Source of the DNA: Mesaphorura yosii
Lineage: Eukaryota > Arthropoda > Collembola > Poduromorpha > Tullbergiidae
Direction: 5' to 3'
Assembly (NCBI GenBank): GCA_009869945.1
Contig: WIXG01000483.1
Span: forward strand, 1 to 50,396
DNA length: 50,396 nt
Shown: positions 25,001 to 37,306 of the stretch, one piece after another
Position numbering within the stretch: the first letter of the stretch is position 1
Layout: each line of letters begins with the position of its first letter
Notes under the pieces: model-generated
The model's input: only the letters and a program-made list of their open reading frames with translations
What the model was told of the DNA's origin: nothing
Databases searched by the model: none
Translations under genes and position numbers: made by a program

Positions 25001-26738
25001 GAAATTCGTTTGAGGCTTTTAAGTTCCATATTTTCAGATGTAATCTAATCTGTCTATAAATGTACTGTCTGGAATTTGATTCAAACTGGATTTGAGGCAA
25101 ATTGAAGCAAACGCAACTCCGCGCCGCTGGCTGGCAGATGTTGAGGAAAAAGGAATACTGTAAAGCGACGGTTTTTGCATTCATTCAAGCAGTAATTTTT
25201 CTTCAGCGCAGCGAAAAAAAAGCATCTATTTGATTGAGGCACTCCGTATGAGTATGCGAGCGGATCATGTACGTTGAGCGGGCTTTCAACACGGGCAGAT
25301 ATCCTCACACGGCGCGGCGCGACAGCAGCGTATGAACACTGTGAATTGTGCAGATCATAGTCACATGACCAGCAGCATGCACGACTGCAAACTACCATTT
25401 TGGCCAGGCGAGCATGCACGGCGCGGCACGACGGGGCGATGCGATGGGAGGCATGGAATAATTTTTACCCATTGTGTTACTGCTTTTATTATGGACAGGA
25501 TAAAGAAAGGGCGTCCCCATCGTTGGTTCAACGCTGGTACGCAAATGTGAGTACAGTGTGATCAGAACGTTCGTGGTACCCGAAGGATTGCGCAGGAAGG
25601 GGAGAGCTTCATTCCCCTCTGCGTTGCACGAAATATGTGAAGCGAAATCCCAGCTCTTTAGCAGTGTAGTGCTGGCGAACGAAGTGAACCACAAAGGAAG
25701 ATGATATTTTGGCTTGGCTTGGGTTCTCCCTGCACCGACTCGCTTTGTATGAGCATTCGTGAGAAAGAGCTCAGAGCTCACACACTCATAGAGCCCAGTC
25801 TCGACACGACACGGTGATTTTCTCTTATAACGTACTTTGTGTACGTGTTGTGTACATATTTTGCCACACTGTATTTATCATACAGACGCGACGCCGCGGT
25901 GCAGCAGGCTATAGTGTGCTCCAAGCCCACACCAACTACATACACACAAACTTCGACTCTTCTGCTTCGTCTACGTCTGGTTCGGCTCTGGAAAATTTAA
26001 CTAAAGACCTCCGACGACTTCACCGACCAAGCCAAGCCAATCAATCTTGATTACGGATTGCCTCCGATGTAACCCGGCCAAGTGCCCAAACGCGGACACG
26101 GACAAGTATTTGCGAATGACGAAGATCAGCGATCTCAGACGCTGCTTTCGGACAAGCGAATTAATTTCATGATTCTGCGCTCGGCACGAAAGTGACTCAT
26201 CTTAGGCTCCCAAATTAATTACTCCTTATCCTGTCTTGCCCTCGTCATTGTCCTGAACACTTCGACCTGAAAATTACCTGCATTGCATGCCGCATGTTGT
26301 GGTCAAAGGCGAAACGGGCTGTTATCAGGAGAAAAGCAGAAAAGGAATGAATGACCCGCGATGAACTCGTGCCGCCGGTGGAACTGAGCATCATTGATTT
26401 AAGAATACCGGAGCAATAAACATTATGTGATTTGTGCATAATTTAATCTTCGTTCTGTCATTGTTGTGAACATTTCACGGTGCAAAATTTGGCCTCAATC
26501 GGCGGGTTTGGGAAGTACGTTTCAGCGGACGACAATTGCAGCACCAGCGTCATCATCGTCTCATATTTCTTGGTGATTGTGTGTTTGTGAATTCTTCCAT
26601 CCATAATTTTAATGTTGAATGACGCCAGGCTATTTTAGGATAGTCTCAACAGCCTTATAATATGCCAAGTTCGACGAGTTTCCTGGTGAGAAACAACAAA
26701 ACAAACATCTGCGAAGGCACGAAAAGCTCCGCAAGGCA
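22018..26738. other. head-to-head intergenic region, no supported gene
   Basis: This 4.7-kb stretch lies between the first coding exon of the minus-strand TTD14-like gene and the first coding exon I can support for domino. It should contain both promoters and 5' UTR exons. Many short frames occur on both strands (for example 25392-25781 minus), but none has a recognisable domain. A frame continuous with domino extends upstream of 26739 to a possible acceptor at 26669, so more domino coding sequence may lie here. Confidence 0.4.
24806..24838. repeat. 11-nt tandem repeat, three copies
   Basis: The unit GAGAATTTCAT is repeated three times without a gap. It is a minisatellite-like tract in noncoding sequence. 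Confidence 0.7.
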
Positions 26739-29700
26739 ATGCTGGCCAACAATGACACTACCTTCAATAGCCACAACGCCGGGGATGCGAGAACTGCGAC
26801 AGGGAGTAGCCGCCAGCACGATAATAACGCCAGCACTGGCGGTAACTCTGCAGCAAGGAGTTATTCTGTACCTGTCGCGGCTTCCACTGCTACTTCAACC
26901 TCAACCAGACCCAGACCGACGCCGGCCGCCACGCGATCCTACGTGTCACGCTCCTCCACTTCCAGTCTCCCCACCCCAAGAACCCCAAGTACTCCTCCAG
27001 CAGCCAGTCGAAGTACACGGCTGAGCAGACAAAGCAAATTATCTCACAGTATTATCAAGTCTGGTACAGCCAGCAAGCAGCAGCAGCAGAAGCCTTCTCC
27101 ATCAAAACCACATCGACTCACCGACCCTGCTCCTGCGACTCCTAGAAAAGATGCATCTCGTGTGTCCAGAAAGGGCGACCCGATCGAATCTCGACGGACA
27201 ATTGGACGCGGTAGCAAGTCCACTGCCGCCGCGGGAAGAACACCTGTCAATGCCCGTCTCAATGCCACTTCGGCGTCTGGGACGGAGACGACAAGCACGA
27301 AGCCAGTGTCCAGAAAGTCCACTTTCCCCAAGGATATTGTAGCCGCGTACCAAGTCTTTAACCACGCCAAGCGGCTTGACAAACTGTTAAGGAAATTCAA
27401 TCAATTTGCATTTATTAAAACAAAGGCTACTTCACCTACGGCTACGCCTTCTGGGCCACCTCCAATTTACGCGTTTTCAACGCCTTCAGCAGCAGCAAGC
27501 AGTAGCAGCAGCAAACGAGATAGTGCAAGTGCGCTGGTGGCTGGTGGTAGGACCGGTGCCGCCAGCACCAGACTAAATATTTGTGATAATAGTGTAAATA
27601 GGAAACCCAAGACTACTCTCATTGAACACTTTGTGGGCTGGCGAAGGAGGCAGCGCCAAACAAGACCCGGGAGCGGTGCAGGCAAGAGCAAGAAGCCGAG
27701 GCGGACCCTGAAGCTACCGCCAAAGCCCACGTCGAAGGACGCTTCTGCCCTCAATGCATTCATTAGCAAACAGAGCCCGGCGCTCCTCGAGCATCTGCGA
27801 TGCCACAGCCTTATCATTGACCCAAAGGTAAGATTGTGTGATCTGAGACCTCACCTGAGTCTTTACTATTTGACTATTGCTCGATGATTCTATGCTTCTG
27901 CTTCAGCTTTGCCTTGTGTTCTTCTGCTGTTAAGATATCTCTACCGTACCTCCTAACTAGTAATAGTAATAATGAATAAAATGAATCAACTAAAGTAAAA
28001 ACACTGCTTCCGATCAAACACCAAAGACCGACGACGACTGCCGGAGCCAAATTGGAAAAATAACTACTGATAGTCCCCTCAATGAAACTGTTCTGGGAGT
28101 GCTGCACAGTGCGATGAGTTGAAAGAGTGAACTATGGTCGTCAGGGCTCGGACTGACGTCTGACACCGAATTCCTTCATGACAGCTAACAGGGTTTTGGT
28201 GGGGAAAGGGTTGAGTTGAAAGTGCATGTGGTTTAGCGTAGCACGAGCACGAGGTACGGCGAATCCATGTATTTGCTCTCGGAACTCATAGCGACTTGCG
28301 ACCGGTCGAGCAACACAGCGTGGTTTGAGCGACAGCGTTATAATATTGATAGCATGCATAGACTGAGTGTGATTTGTGATCAGATCAGTGAAAACTAATA
28401 CTGATTTGGTGTAGAACGAGCGGAAAATATTCTCAGAGATAACGAAAAGGAGTGAGTCACGTGGACTTAGAGAAATTAAGTGACCAAAAGTGATCAAGAT
28501 TTGGAAACAATAAACAGACCAAAGCAATGGTGTTGGTGTTGAACTTCTTTGGTTGGGACAAGAGAAGTAGCAGATTAGAGTTTAGAAAGCGACTAATATA
28601 CAGCATTCAAATTCTTGAAAGAAATCAGACTTCCCACACTCACACCTTCCAACAGATCTCCTGCCGTTACCGTTAGCCCTTAGAACCTCCCATAGGAGAA
28701 GTGTGATACAAGATTTCTTCTACACAAAAGACATGGAAGCCGAAGAAATAGATAGTGAAGAAGAAGTAGTAGAAATCGCCCGTTACTATCCCAGGCTTGA
28801 TTACCAAGAAATCCAAAGATCACCGAAGAAAAAAGGAAGCAGCCAAAACGTTGATGATATTAGTCTTCCCTCTACACCGGCAGATCCGGGTACTGAAGAA
28901 GTAGAAGGAATCGGCTGTTTTTATTACAAGGCTGATGGCTTAGTAGAAGTCCTAACAGAGCTGAAGAAAGAGAAAGAAGAAAGTAACCTAAACGTCGGTG
29001 ATGTTAGTCTTCCCTCTACACGTACATCGGCGGATCCGGGTCCAACTCAACAAGACTCGGAAGCTATTTCTGAATACTATGCTGAGTTGTTCAAGCTACT
29101 GGTTTCGGTGAATAACGATATTTAACTTGAATTAAGGATTGCAAACTTCAAAACTAGGATGAAGAATTAATATAAATGCCAAATGCTTTATCGGATATCG
29201 GATTTAATTTACCAATTTACCCAGGATTCATTTTCAATTAATTAAGGAGCACCCTGTCTGGCTTTGGAATTCAGGAATACTTTTGGCCCTGCCTGGCGAG
29301 GACGTGTATCCGCTTAATTGTATCGAGTTATGAAGTTACCAGCAGTTATTTCTAGTTGGCAACCAATGCTTTGGCACGATGCTTTCTTTAAATTGATAGT
29401 TAGTTGTTTGATCTGTCGGAAACCGATTAAACCGAATAATGAATGACGCTAATAATGCTACCCGTGCTTGCAGGATGGTCAACATCTTGTACGTGAGGCG
29501 TTCACAAATACTCGAGACTTACCCGCCAGTGAGGATGCTCCGTCGACCTCGGCTCCAGTTCCTGAAGTGGGGAGACCACCGCCACCAGTTGGCCCTCCAA
29601 TCATTCCACTTGACAAGGAGTTCCACTCTACTACCGCAAAGGGCTTCCAGTCTTCCAAGAAAGATGGTATGTCTACTAGATTCCAGAGTAAATTCTTAAT

Positions 29701-32700
29701 TGGGTTTAATATTCTGGGTTGATCGATAAATTCCAGAGTCGAAGGGATCTGGCGACAAACAAACTGCATCAAGTAGCAAAGGCCACAAGACGGGTGCGAC
29801 GTCCTCACTATCAAATATCAGGTCTTCACCACCGCTGATTAACTTGTCTCCACAATTATTAAGTCCAACCAGCAAGCCTGGTGGCAGCCATGCACATAAG
29901 CCGTAAGGAACCTGAGATTCAGATGTATACAGGTTTTGACTGACTGCGGCAACATTTTCAATGTTTCGGTTTGATTTTCTGCCTAGACCAAAGAAATTCA
30001 ATGATAAGATGCGAGCAGAAGCAGCGGTGATTCAGCGGCTGACAGATTTGCAGAAACAGGGAATGATGTACGAGTCCAGGCTGCCTAAACTCGAAGAACC
30101 CCCCAGAATAAAATGCCACTGGGACTACTTGTTGGAGGAGATGGCGTGGATGGCGACAGATTTTGCTCAGGAGAGGAAGTGGAAAACTTTAGCTGCTAGA
30201 AAGGCAAGCTGCTTTATTTTGGCTATTAATTCCAAGCTAACTTATCTAAACTTATCTTCTCGCTTCCATATGCATGACTTTTGCAGTGCGGTCGTATGGT
30301 TGAGAAGTATTGGCGATACAGAGATGAATTGAAGAAGAAAACTGAGCGAGAAGAGGCACAAGAAGGCCAGAAGATCGCCGCCTTCATTGCAAAGGAAGTT
30401 AAAAACTTCTGGGCGAATGTGCAGCGACTCGTTGAGTTCAAGGAGATGGCAAAGATAGAAGAGCTGAGAAAGAAGACGGTCGATTTACATTTGAGCATGA
30501 TGGTTGACCAAACAGAGAAGTTTGCTGATATGGTGGCATCCAGCTTTAACCCTACTGCTAATGAAGCTCAGCCACCGACCACAGTCGAGGGCACTTCAAA
30601 TCAGGAAGCGAATGTTGCAATGGAGACTGAAATAGGTTCAGATGGTGAGTGAAATTTTAGAAACTCAAATTATTCTGACTGGCCGCACCTGGCAGTTTCT
30701 CTTGACTCGTTCTTTCGTTGGCATAGACGAATTTAAGCCGGATGGTCACGAGTCTGACGATGATGAAGAAACGATTGCAAAAGCAGAGGGCGAGGCGAAG
30801 GATGTAAAGAAGGAAGTTGACCTCCTGGCAAAGGAATCGACTCAAGATCTGTCTGAAATATACCCGCAGTGGCTTTGTAAGACAGTCGCAATATATGATT
30901 GCTTAATTGCTTTTCTCCCGCATTTGTGACATACAATTCTGGTAATACTTTTAAAATGTTTTCCGCAGTGGATAAGATTACCGGCAAGACAGCTGGCGAT
31001 GTACCCATGAGCCCTTCCGGTTCATCGGCAGCAGAGTCGGAGGAGGAGGACTCGGCTGCAGGCTCCGAGAGCGGCAGTGAGGACTCTGAATCGAAGTCTG
31101 CTGACGAAGACGAGAGTGATGCTGACGAAGAGCCGGAAGCGTTGAAGGACAACGAAGGACAGACGTGGGACTTGACTTCACTCATCCAAACATTTTCACC
31201 AGAGCACAAAGTAAGGGTGCAGTCTTATCGTATTTCGTATTGCTTTTGCCAAAAGCCGAATGCAGAGCTTCACTATATTTCTCTTTTCTCAACCTGAAAC
31301 AGGGCCGGTCGAACGACCAAGAACTAGACTCGGTGACGCAAATGGCACAATCCTTCCAGCCAACTGGATGTACGCTCTCGTCCACCAAAGTGAAGACTAA
31401 AGTTCCTGTTTTGTTGAAGCACACTCTCCGTGAGTATCAACACGTTGGTCTCGATTGGCTTGTGACCATGTTTGAAAAGAAACTGAATGGTAAGATATAT
31501 GAATGAAGTTTTATGAATGGAGCATCGAGTATGAAATCATGCAAGCACTCTGAATCGTCGGACCTAATTAAATTATTTCTCTACGCATACGCAGGTATTT
31601 TGGCTGACGAGATGGGCCTGGGAAAGACGATTCAGACAATAGCTCTCCTCGCACACTTGGCTTGTGAGAAGTCAAATTGGGGACCGCATTTGATTATTGT
31701 GCCAACATCTGTTATGCTAAACTGGGAAATGGAGTTCAAAAAGTGGTGTCCTGGCTTCAAGATTCTCACGTACTACGGCTCAGTGAAGGACAGACGTCTA
31801 AAGCGTAAAGGTGAGGGACTCGAATTTCATTCATTCTATTTTTAATATTTTAACTGCCGCTATCGTACTCGGCTCATGACACTTACGCAAATATTTACAC
31901 GATAAGGATGGACAAAGCCCAACTCTTTCCACGTGTGCATCACCTCCTACAAGCTTGTCGTTCAAGACCATCACGTCTTTCGTCGCAAGGCCTGGAAATA
32001 CTTGATTCTCGATGAGGCTCAAAATATTAAGAATTTCAAGTCGCAGCGGTGGCAGCTTCTGCTGAATTTTAATGCAAGACGACGGCTCCTTCTTACCGGC
32101 ACTCCATTGCAAAATAACTTGATGGAGTTGTGGTCATTGCTCCATTTTCTGATGCCAAATGTCTTCCAATCCCATCGCGAATTCCGCGAATGGTTCTCGA
32201 ATCCTGTGACTGGAATGGTTGAGGGAAACTCCGACTACAATGAGAATATAATTCGGAGACTTCACAAGGTTAACTATCGTACATGTAGTGACTAAAAAAC
32301 ATTCTGGCTGTTGCTTTAAGTTAATCAACTGCGTACTGCGAATTTTAGGTACTGCGCCCGTTTATTTTGAGAAGACTAAAGTCGGAAGTTGAGAAGCAAC
32401 TGCCACAGAAGCACGAGCACGTCGTTCTATGTTCTTTGTCGAAACGCCAGAGATATTTGTACGAAGAGTTTATGTCTCGAACGAGGTACGGACAAGTGTT
32501 CTTTAATTTCAACGTCACCCTGGCAGGAAAGGAAAACTAATCGGGCTTTCTCTCTTAGAACGCGTGAAACTCTTGCGACTGGCAACCTGTTGAGCGTGAT
32601 CAACATCCTCATGCAGCTTCGCAAAGTATGCAACCATCCAAATTTATTCGAAAGCCGGCCCATTATTTCACCGCTTCGAACTGAAGGCATCACCGTCATG

Positions 32701-35700
32701 ATTCCGTCACTGGTTTGGAACATGCTTGAAGAGAATGAGCTGCGGGCTGTTCACATCGCGTTGATGAAGCCAACTCTTTACGACCAGATGCTCGGAGCCT
32801 GGAATGGGGCGAGGATCAGGAAACTGGTGCCTCCAAAGACTTCTCTGAAGCTCACCGCAAGACTTGTGCTTGAGGAAATGGTCGAAGCAAGTGGTTGTGT
32901 CCAAGGACAGGGCCAGCCTGAGAATGGGCGCACATACATCAAGAATACGTACAGTTTCAAGGACGAGCGTGTTTTCAACACACCGCGTTCAAAGACACCT
33001 TTCCCAATCGTCCTGGTCTCGAATGTGGACCCAACTCAGTACTTTGAAGATCGGGAGTTCTTCGGCGCACTCTGTGACGAAGCAAACAGACTCAACAAGA
33101 ATGTAAGAACTGCTTTTTAATTACAATGGCATTGATGTGCTTAGTGCAGTACTCAATGAGTGATTTTTCTTGTAATGAAAGGAAACTGCAAAGCCACGAA
33201 ATGTGACCCCTCCCAGGCGCACCAAGAAGCGACTGGCTGAATCCTACCCAGACGAAACCCGTAAGGATTACTAAATAATGTGCAATTAAATTAGAGGCAG
33301 TAAAGCCATTTATTCATTTAACCAGGTCGACCTGCAAAAATATCAAAACTGTCGACTGGCCAAATCGAGTTTGTTCGAACTTCATCAGGCAAAGCTGGAC
33401 TCGTGCTGACTGGCTCGAGCTATGCAAACGGACTGACCCCGAACATAACTGAAGCTGGCGAGTACTCACCCACAGCCAGCGAGGACGACGTGATGGTAGT
33501 TAATGCAGCGCCTCTGTCGTACTCGGCTCCGGTGGGTGGACGTCAAATCGGTTCCGACTTTCCACATTCGTCGGAAGATTTTCTGCGAACTCCACCTAAG
33601 CCGAAGTTTGGTCCAGACGGGCAAGAGGAATACGGACGACCGGAAGTATTTGTCAAGCATCTTTCGTTGCTGGCCAAAATGTCAGAAAATGTAAGTTCGT
33701 TAGCATTAAGGACGGATTCAGCTGTTTGCTGTTTGATTATAGGCGGATCTTTCATCTCATCTTTTCAAATTGATTTTGTGATTTCAGCAAAGGACGGCTC
33801 AAGTGGAATACAATCCCTTCTTCGAATTCAGGCGTAATGTTGAAGTGGCAGCCAACATCATTCACTCTCACATCGCTCTGAGCTCCTCCGTGACCACCGC
33901 CCCGGAGCCTTCTTCACAGAAGCAGTCTTTCCAAAAGCAGCCGCTTCCACAGAAACGAAAGCATTCGGAGACCGACGGCTCAGATGAGTATGAGGACAGT
34001 GATGAGGATACACTCGCAACTGACTCAAGTGGCCCAACGAGGAGCGAGACATATCGAGCTTCCAAGCGAGAATTCCGACCAGAGGATGCCAACCTGGAGA
34101 ACAGCGTGTTCCGAAACCTGAAGCGAATAGACGCGACCAAATTTGATGCAGAGGCAGGTCTCACGTGGCTGCGAGCAAACAACATCGATCCTGGAATTTT
34201 CCAAAGGGTAAGTCCGTACTAAAATTCTTTCTTATCCGCCTGACCCATATTTTACAATGTGCGTATACCATTTTAGAATGATCTTGAATACCGGCGCTTA
34301 ATGGACCGGAAACACGTAATTTTGCGAATGAATGCGATCAACCGTTCACGCGGCAAGGTGTTTCCTTTCTACGGTTATGACACGGTTGAAGCTTGCCGTG
34401 TCTTTGGCGTTCCCGATCTCAGAAAGGTTTTCAATGCAGTGAACCCGCTCCGCAGAGACTTTGTGAAGAGTGGGTACTTTAAATTTGGTAAGAAATTTGG
34501 TCTTAATTGCAATTCGATAGGCGGACGCTGAACTCGGCATTCTTAACACGTGCTTTTGTTTCCAGGCTACAACGAAGTAGAGACTTACAGAATAATTCAC
34601 AACTCAAGCATCAACCGTGTCAAGAATCACCCTAGCAATAAATGGCGGTTCACAACTGCTTTGACTTCGATGATTGGAACATCTGACACCATCATCGAGA
34701 ATATGATTCTCTCTGTATTGCCTTCTGTTATTTATATTCCGAGCGTGGAGACTCCATCGATCCAACGTCGTGTATTTCATCCGTCATCTTCCAGTGTTCA
34801 GCGTGATCTGGCCACCAACACACAGTACCAGAGACTGTTTAAGGATACTTTTGCATCCTTGCACCCAATTATGAGTAGAATGGCAACTCAGTTCCCAGAC
34901 CCACGACTGATTCAGTATGACTGCGGAAAATTGCAGAAACTTGACTTGTAAGTTACACCGTTCCAATTTGAAATTGCGTGTTTCTGGAGCATTTCTTAAT
35001 CAGCCATTTGTGATTTTCAGACTATTGCGACGCCTCAGCAGTGAAGACCATCGTGTTTTGATTTTCACACAAATGACGAAAATGCTGGACGTTCTGGAAG
35101 CTTTCCTAAATTATCACGGCTACATTTACCTGAGACTTGACGGAAGCACAAAGATCGACCAGCGACAGCTGCTCATGGAGAAGTTTAACACTGACCGTAG
35201 AATATTTTGCTTTATCCTGTCGACACGCTCCGGTGGAATTGGAGTTAATTTGACTGGCGCTGATACTGTCATCTTTTACGACTCTGACTGGAACCCGACG
35301 ATGGATGCTCAAGCCCAGGACCGTTGTCACCGTATCGGACAGACTCGTGATGTGCACATTTACAGACTTGTCAGCGAGAAGACTGTGGAAGAGAACATTC
35401 TGCTGAAGTCCAACCAGAAGAGACTGCTTGGTGAGCTGGCGATCGAGGGCGGAAACTTCACCACTGCGTTTTTCAAGAAGGTTCGAATAACGGGCAATAA
35501 ATCCCAAAATTATTTCATTTCCCAATCTGCCAAAGCTGGCATATGAGCAGTGACACACTAAATGTAAATGTTCTCATTTTCAGAATACAATACGAGACTT
35601 GTTTGACACAAACGTTGTACTGTCCGAAGAACCAATGTTTTCGAGGCAGGAGCAGGAGGAAGAACTTCGCAGCTTACCACAGGAACCATCCAATGGGGAG

Positions 35701-37306
35701 AAGACAAAATCATTGATGATGGAGACTGCGCTAGCTTCTGCGGAAGACGAGTCCGACGTTCAAGCAGCTCGAACTGTGCGAGCGGAGGCAGCTGCCGAGC
35801 TCGCCGAGTTTGACGAAAGTATACCCTTGGAAAACATTGGAGAGGTACCAAACTGTATATCTCTTTCTTTTACTCTGTGGAAAACTTATGTACTTATCCT
35901 ACGATTGCTTCAGGGACGAGATTTTGAGGAACCACCGAGTGCGGCGGCAGCTGAGTTGGAGCTGATCATTTCAGAGGTAAGCCAATCGGAAATTATAATG
36001 TCAGTTTGAGATGACGTTTTTCAGTGGGTGATGACCGTATGCTGAAATATAAATTTCTTTCTAGCTGACTCCTGTTGAGCGACTGGCATTCCGGCAAATG
36101 GAGGAGACACTTCACGAATGGACGACCGAGACGTACGAGTCTGCAGCCCGAGTCGTAGAGAACCAGAAGCGGCAATGGGAGCTGGATCAGTTGGCGATGA
36201 ATCAACAGCGGTTGGCTGCACCCGTCATGGAGTCTTCTGACGACGAAGAAATGATCACTTACGCTTCTGTGGACGCTCAAAATAAGGTTAAAGAGAAGAT
36301 TGTTCCTAGTAGTAGTAAGACTAGGATACCTAAGGCTAACGAAGCTAAGTTTGTCAAATCGAAACCTGTCGCGAGTAGAGTTACAACCAAACCTGTTGTT
36401 CGCGCTTCTAAAAAAGTCTGCCCTTTCATCCCGAAAAAGTCACGAAAACGAGTGCTCGTAGCAAGAGCAGCGGCAGCGAGGAAAGCGCAAGCGAACGAGA
36501 ATCAGCGGGAGGGCCGTGTTCGGGACGAGACGGGCAGATACGTGTCTGCGAAAGTGCTGCAAGCAAGGGTAGCAAATGCAGCAGCGAGAAAGCTAAACTC
36601 GGCAACAACGACGATCAAAACGAACACACCCGGGCTCCGAACTTCAACTAAATACGCTATCGCCCGGAAGTCAGCAATAGCATATTCAGCAAAGAAAAAG
36701 GCAGGAGTTAAGAAGATCGCGACTTCGACTCCGGTGACTGGAGGGAACTATGCAACAACCGAGAAATACTCAGCTCAGGAAACAGCTACTCGTGGTCGAG
36801 GCAGAGCTCCTCCAGCAGTTGAGCTGCCATCCGAAGAATTGACTGCTTCACCAGCGCCACCTGTACGCGGTGGCCGGACGAGAGCTCCGCCTGTACACGA
36901 ACTCCCTCCCGAAGAAGTGCCCATTGCTTCACCAGCATCAGTAAGAGGCCGAAGCCGAGCTCCTCCTGCAGTTGAGCCCGTCCCAAATGAGGCGTCCCTT
37001 GCACAACCAGCACGTGGCCAAGGCCGAATTAAAGCGCCTGCTCGGATTGAGCTGTCTCCTCCACAAAAGGCGTTCGACGAGCCCTGCGAGGATGCAAACA
37101 AGCGAGTGCGGAAGAAGCTCTTTGACGTGAAGGAAGTCTGCGCCACAACTCGAAGACGAAGCAGTGGTGCCGGCTTATTGACAAGATCTTTGAGCCAAAG
37201 CCAAGCAACCCTCGCCCCCCCGACCAACGGGTTGTCCACGCCTCCGCTGCCACCACCACCTCGCCAAACACGCGGTCGCTCCGTGTTTCCACGCGTCACC
37301 GATTGA
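26739..37306 (+). CDS. dom: Domino isoform B: same ATPase, AT-hook-like tail
   Basis: It uses the same exons as isoform A up to 36065, but the donor at 36287 is not used. Reading continues to TGA at 37304-37306, giving about 2447 residues. After SVDAQNK the B-only tail has about 340 residues, is Lys/Arg/Ala-rich and carries four Arg-Gly motifs such as RGRGRAPP and RGRSRAPP, spaced about 24 residues apart. These resemble AT-hooks but lack the usual GRP core. It has no SANT or Gln-rich region. This mirrors Drosophila domino, whose DOM-A and DOM-B isoforms differ at the C-terminus, and the vertebrate split between EP400 (SANT) and SRCAP (AT-hooks). No AATAAA is seen between 37307 and 37735, so the poly(A) site of this form is not identified. 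The B form is inferred from the open frame; transcripts are needed to prove it. Confidence 0.75.

Noticed and set aside
25392..25781. 129-codon minus-strand frame
   Set aside because: No domain, no plausible splice links, and composition typical of noncoding sequence here.
27874..28527. Two minus-strand frames in the domino intron, one with a hydrophobic stretch
   Set aside because: Neither starts with ATG; no domain or neighbouring exon supports them.
28695..29125. The nested repeat-protein frame as an alternative domino exon
   Set aside because: Joining the phase-0 donor at 27827 to the acceptor at 28695 gives an early stop, so it is more likely an independent gene.
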